DNA of 14,381 bases from Methyloprofundus sp. GTDB taxonomy: Bacteria; Pseudomonadota; Gammaproteobacteria; Methylococcales; Methylomonadaceae. The notes under the pieces are model-generated. The model worked only from the letters and a program-made list of their open reading frames with translations. It was not told where the DNA came from and did not search any database. The DNA is taken from contig DAOVWV010000007.1 in the NCBI GenBank assembly GCA_030636485.1, forward strand, positions 1-14,381, read 5' to 3'. Positions 13,805-14,381 of the stretch are shown here, in pieces. How positions within the stretch are numbered: the stretch's first letter is position 1; the number at the start of each line of letters is the position of its first letter. The translations under genes and the position numbers were made by a program.

Positions 13805-13985
13805 GCAACTTCTCATTATCCACGGAAAAATGCAGATAAACAGCGCGTCATTCCCGTAGTCTGTTTATCGGGAATCCATGTTGAGCATAGATTCCTGCTA
13901 AAGCTTGTACCCACGCTTGACTGGGTAGCATGCAGGAATGACGGATTTTGCATAGTTCAGGTGCCAGTGGATAATGAGGAGTTAC
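13805..13985. repeat. Nested palindromic element between convergent genes
   Basis: An outer inverted repeat (13805-13823 / 13967-13985) matches at 17 of 19 positions. Within it lies a second unit bounded by CGTCATTCC (13846-13854) and GGAATGACG (13935-13943), which in turn contains GGAATCCATG (13871-13880) paired with CATAGATTCC (13886-13895, 9 of 10). The CGTCATTCC...GGAATGACG unit resembles a widespread proteobacterial intergenic palindrome. The element fills the gap between the barrel gene (+) and the kinase-like gene (-) and may serve as a bidirectional terminator. A long forward frame through it (from 13769) is not considered a gene. Confidence 0.7.
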
Positions 13986-13994
13986 TGTTATTCC

Positions 13995-14381
13995 TTAATT
14001 GCATGATAGGCCGCGCCCATCCAGAACTTCCCAGAGGCTGGATAGCTGTTCAGCCTGCTCAGTATCAATTGCAATGCTGTCTTTTAGCTCTTCGCTGCTT
14101 AAAGCCTGCAACTTACCGAGCTGATTTTCCAGTACGACCTGATCCGCTTCTGAAACATTGTCCTGTTGTTCAGCGCGTTGCTTAATGCGTTTTAATAAAG
14201 TTTCTTTGTCGGCCTGAGGGCTAACCATTAGAAATGGAATATGGAGTCGTTCAGCCTGTTGTGAAAAGAGTTTGCGTTGCTGTTGTTGCAGGAACGTTGC
14301 ATCCACAATTACGGGGTAATCTGCCTTGAGCACCTCGATAGCCAGTTGCAACATATGTTGGTAGGTCATGTCACTGGATGC
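13995..14381 (-). CDS. P-loop kinase-like protein, C-terminal part (cut by window edge)
   Basis: The frame is open to the right end of the window, and residues upstream of the first Met (A-S-S-D) continue it, so the 5' part is missing. The visible 128 or so residues contain YPVIVDATF, an Arg-rich helix and FLMVSPQADKETLLKRIKQR, followed by NVSEADQVVLENQ. This arrangement (VIVDATF, then LxxRixxR, then S-AD-xVL) fits the C-terminal nucleotide-kinase domain of proteins annotated as bifunctional aminoglycoside phosphotransferase / ATP-binding protein. The Walker A motif and any N-terminal phosphotransferase domain would lie beyond the window. Substrate is unknown, and antibiotic resistance should not be inferred. 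It is convergent with the barrel gene. Confidence 0.75.
   Translation of the reverse strand, partial: ASSDMTYQHMLQLAIEVLKADYPVIVDATFLQQQQRKLFSQQAERLHIPFLMVSPQADKETLLKRIKQRAEQQDNVSEADQVVLENQLGKLQALSSEELKDSIAIDTEQAEQLSSLWEVLDGRGLSCN

Noticed and set aside
13769..14185. A 138-codon forward frame after the barrel gene
   Set aside because: It runs through the nested palindrome and then antisense to the kinase-like gene, whose protein motifs are convincing. Its translation has no recognisable domain.

Overview
The window looks like chromosomal DNA of an AT-rich gammaproteobacterium that respires with many c-type cytochromes. Its left half carries the gammaproteobacterial set suhB / trmJ-cysE / iscR-cysteine desulfurase, with proteins close to the E. 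coli versions. The redox genes and the abundant short palindromic intergenic repeats would suit a sediment-type methanotroph (Methylococcales) or a sulfur oxidiser (Thiotrichales). That placement is inference; no rRNA or tRNA is present to settle it.

Layout. Positions 1-2240 hold a heptamer tandem repeat, a small unrecognised membrane protein (minus), an OsmC-family protein and an Rpn/PD-(D/E)XK-type nuclease with a C-terminal GKxE repeat. Positions 2240-6584 hold housekeeping genes: suhB (minus), then trmJ and cysE overlapping by 8 bases. A 410-base gap carries an IscR-type operator, followed by iscR and a short cysteine desulfurase with no iscU, and a strong terminator.

Positions 6939-13772 hold six same-strand genes for periplasmic and outer-membrane electron transfer: a copper nitrite reductase (NirK), a class I cytochrome c with an unusual C-terminal tail, a tetraheme NapC/NirT quinol dehydrogenase, an ethylbenzene-dehydrogenase-gamma-like haem protein, a decaheme DmsE/MtrA-type cytochrome and an MtrB/PioB-type outer-membrane barrel. 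The last two genes form a tight pair bracketed by palindromic repeats (about 10370-10524 and 13805-13985). The window ends in the 3' part of a P-loop kinase-like gene (minus), cut by the edge.

How the genes may work together (inference). The tetraheme cytochrome would exchange electrons between the quinone pool and the periplasm. The monoheme and EB_dh-type proteins could shuttle them. NirK would consume them by reducing nitrite to NO. The MtrA/MtrB pair would link the periplasm to the outside across the outer membrane. No outer-surface multiheme cytochrome, DMSO reductase, nitrate reductase or NO reductase is seen here. The set therefore resembles Mto/Pio-type electron-uptake conduits as much as Mtr-type export, which makes extracellular electron donation to nitrite a testable idea. 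The most striking single detail is that the axial methionine expected at the type 1 copper of NirK is a leucine.
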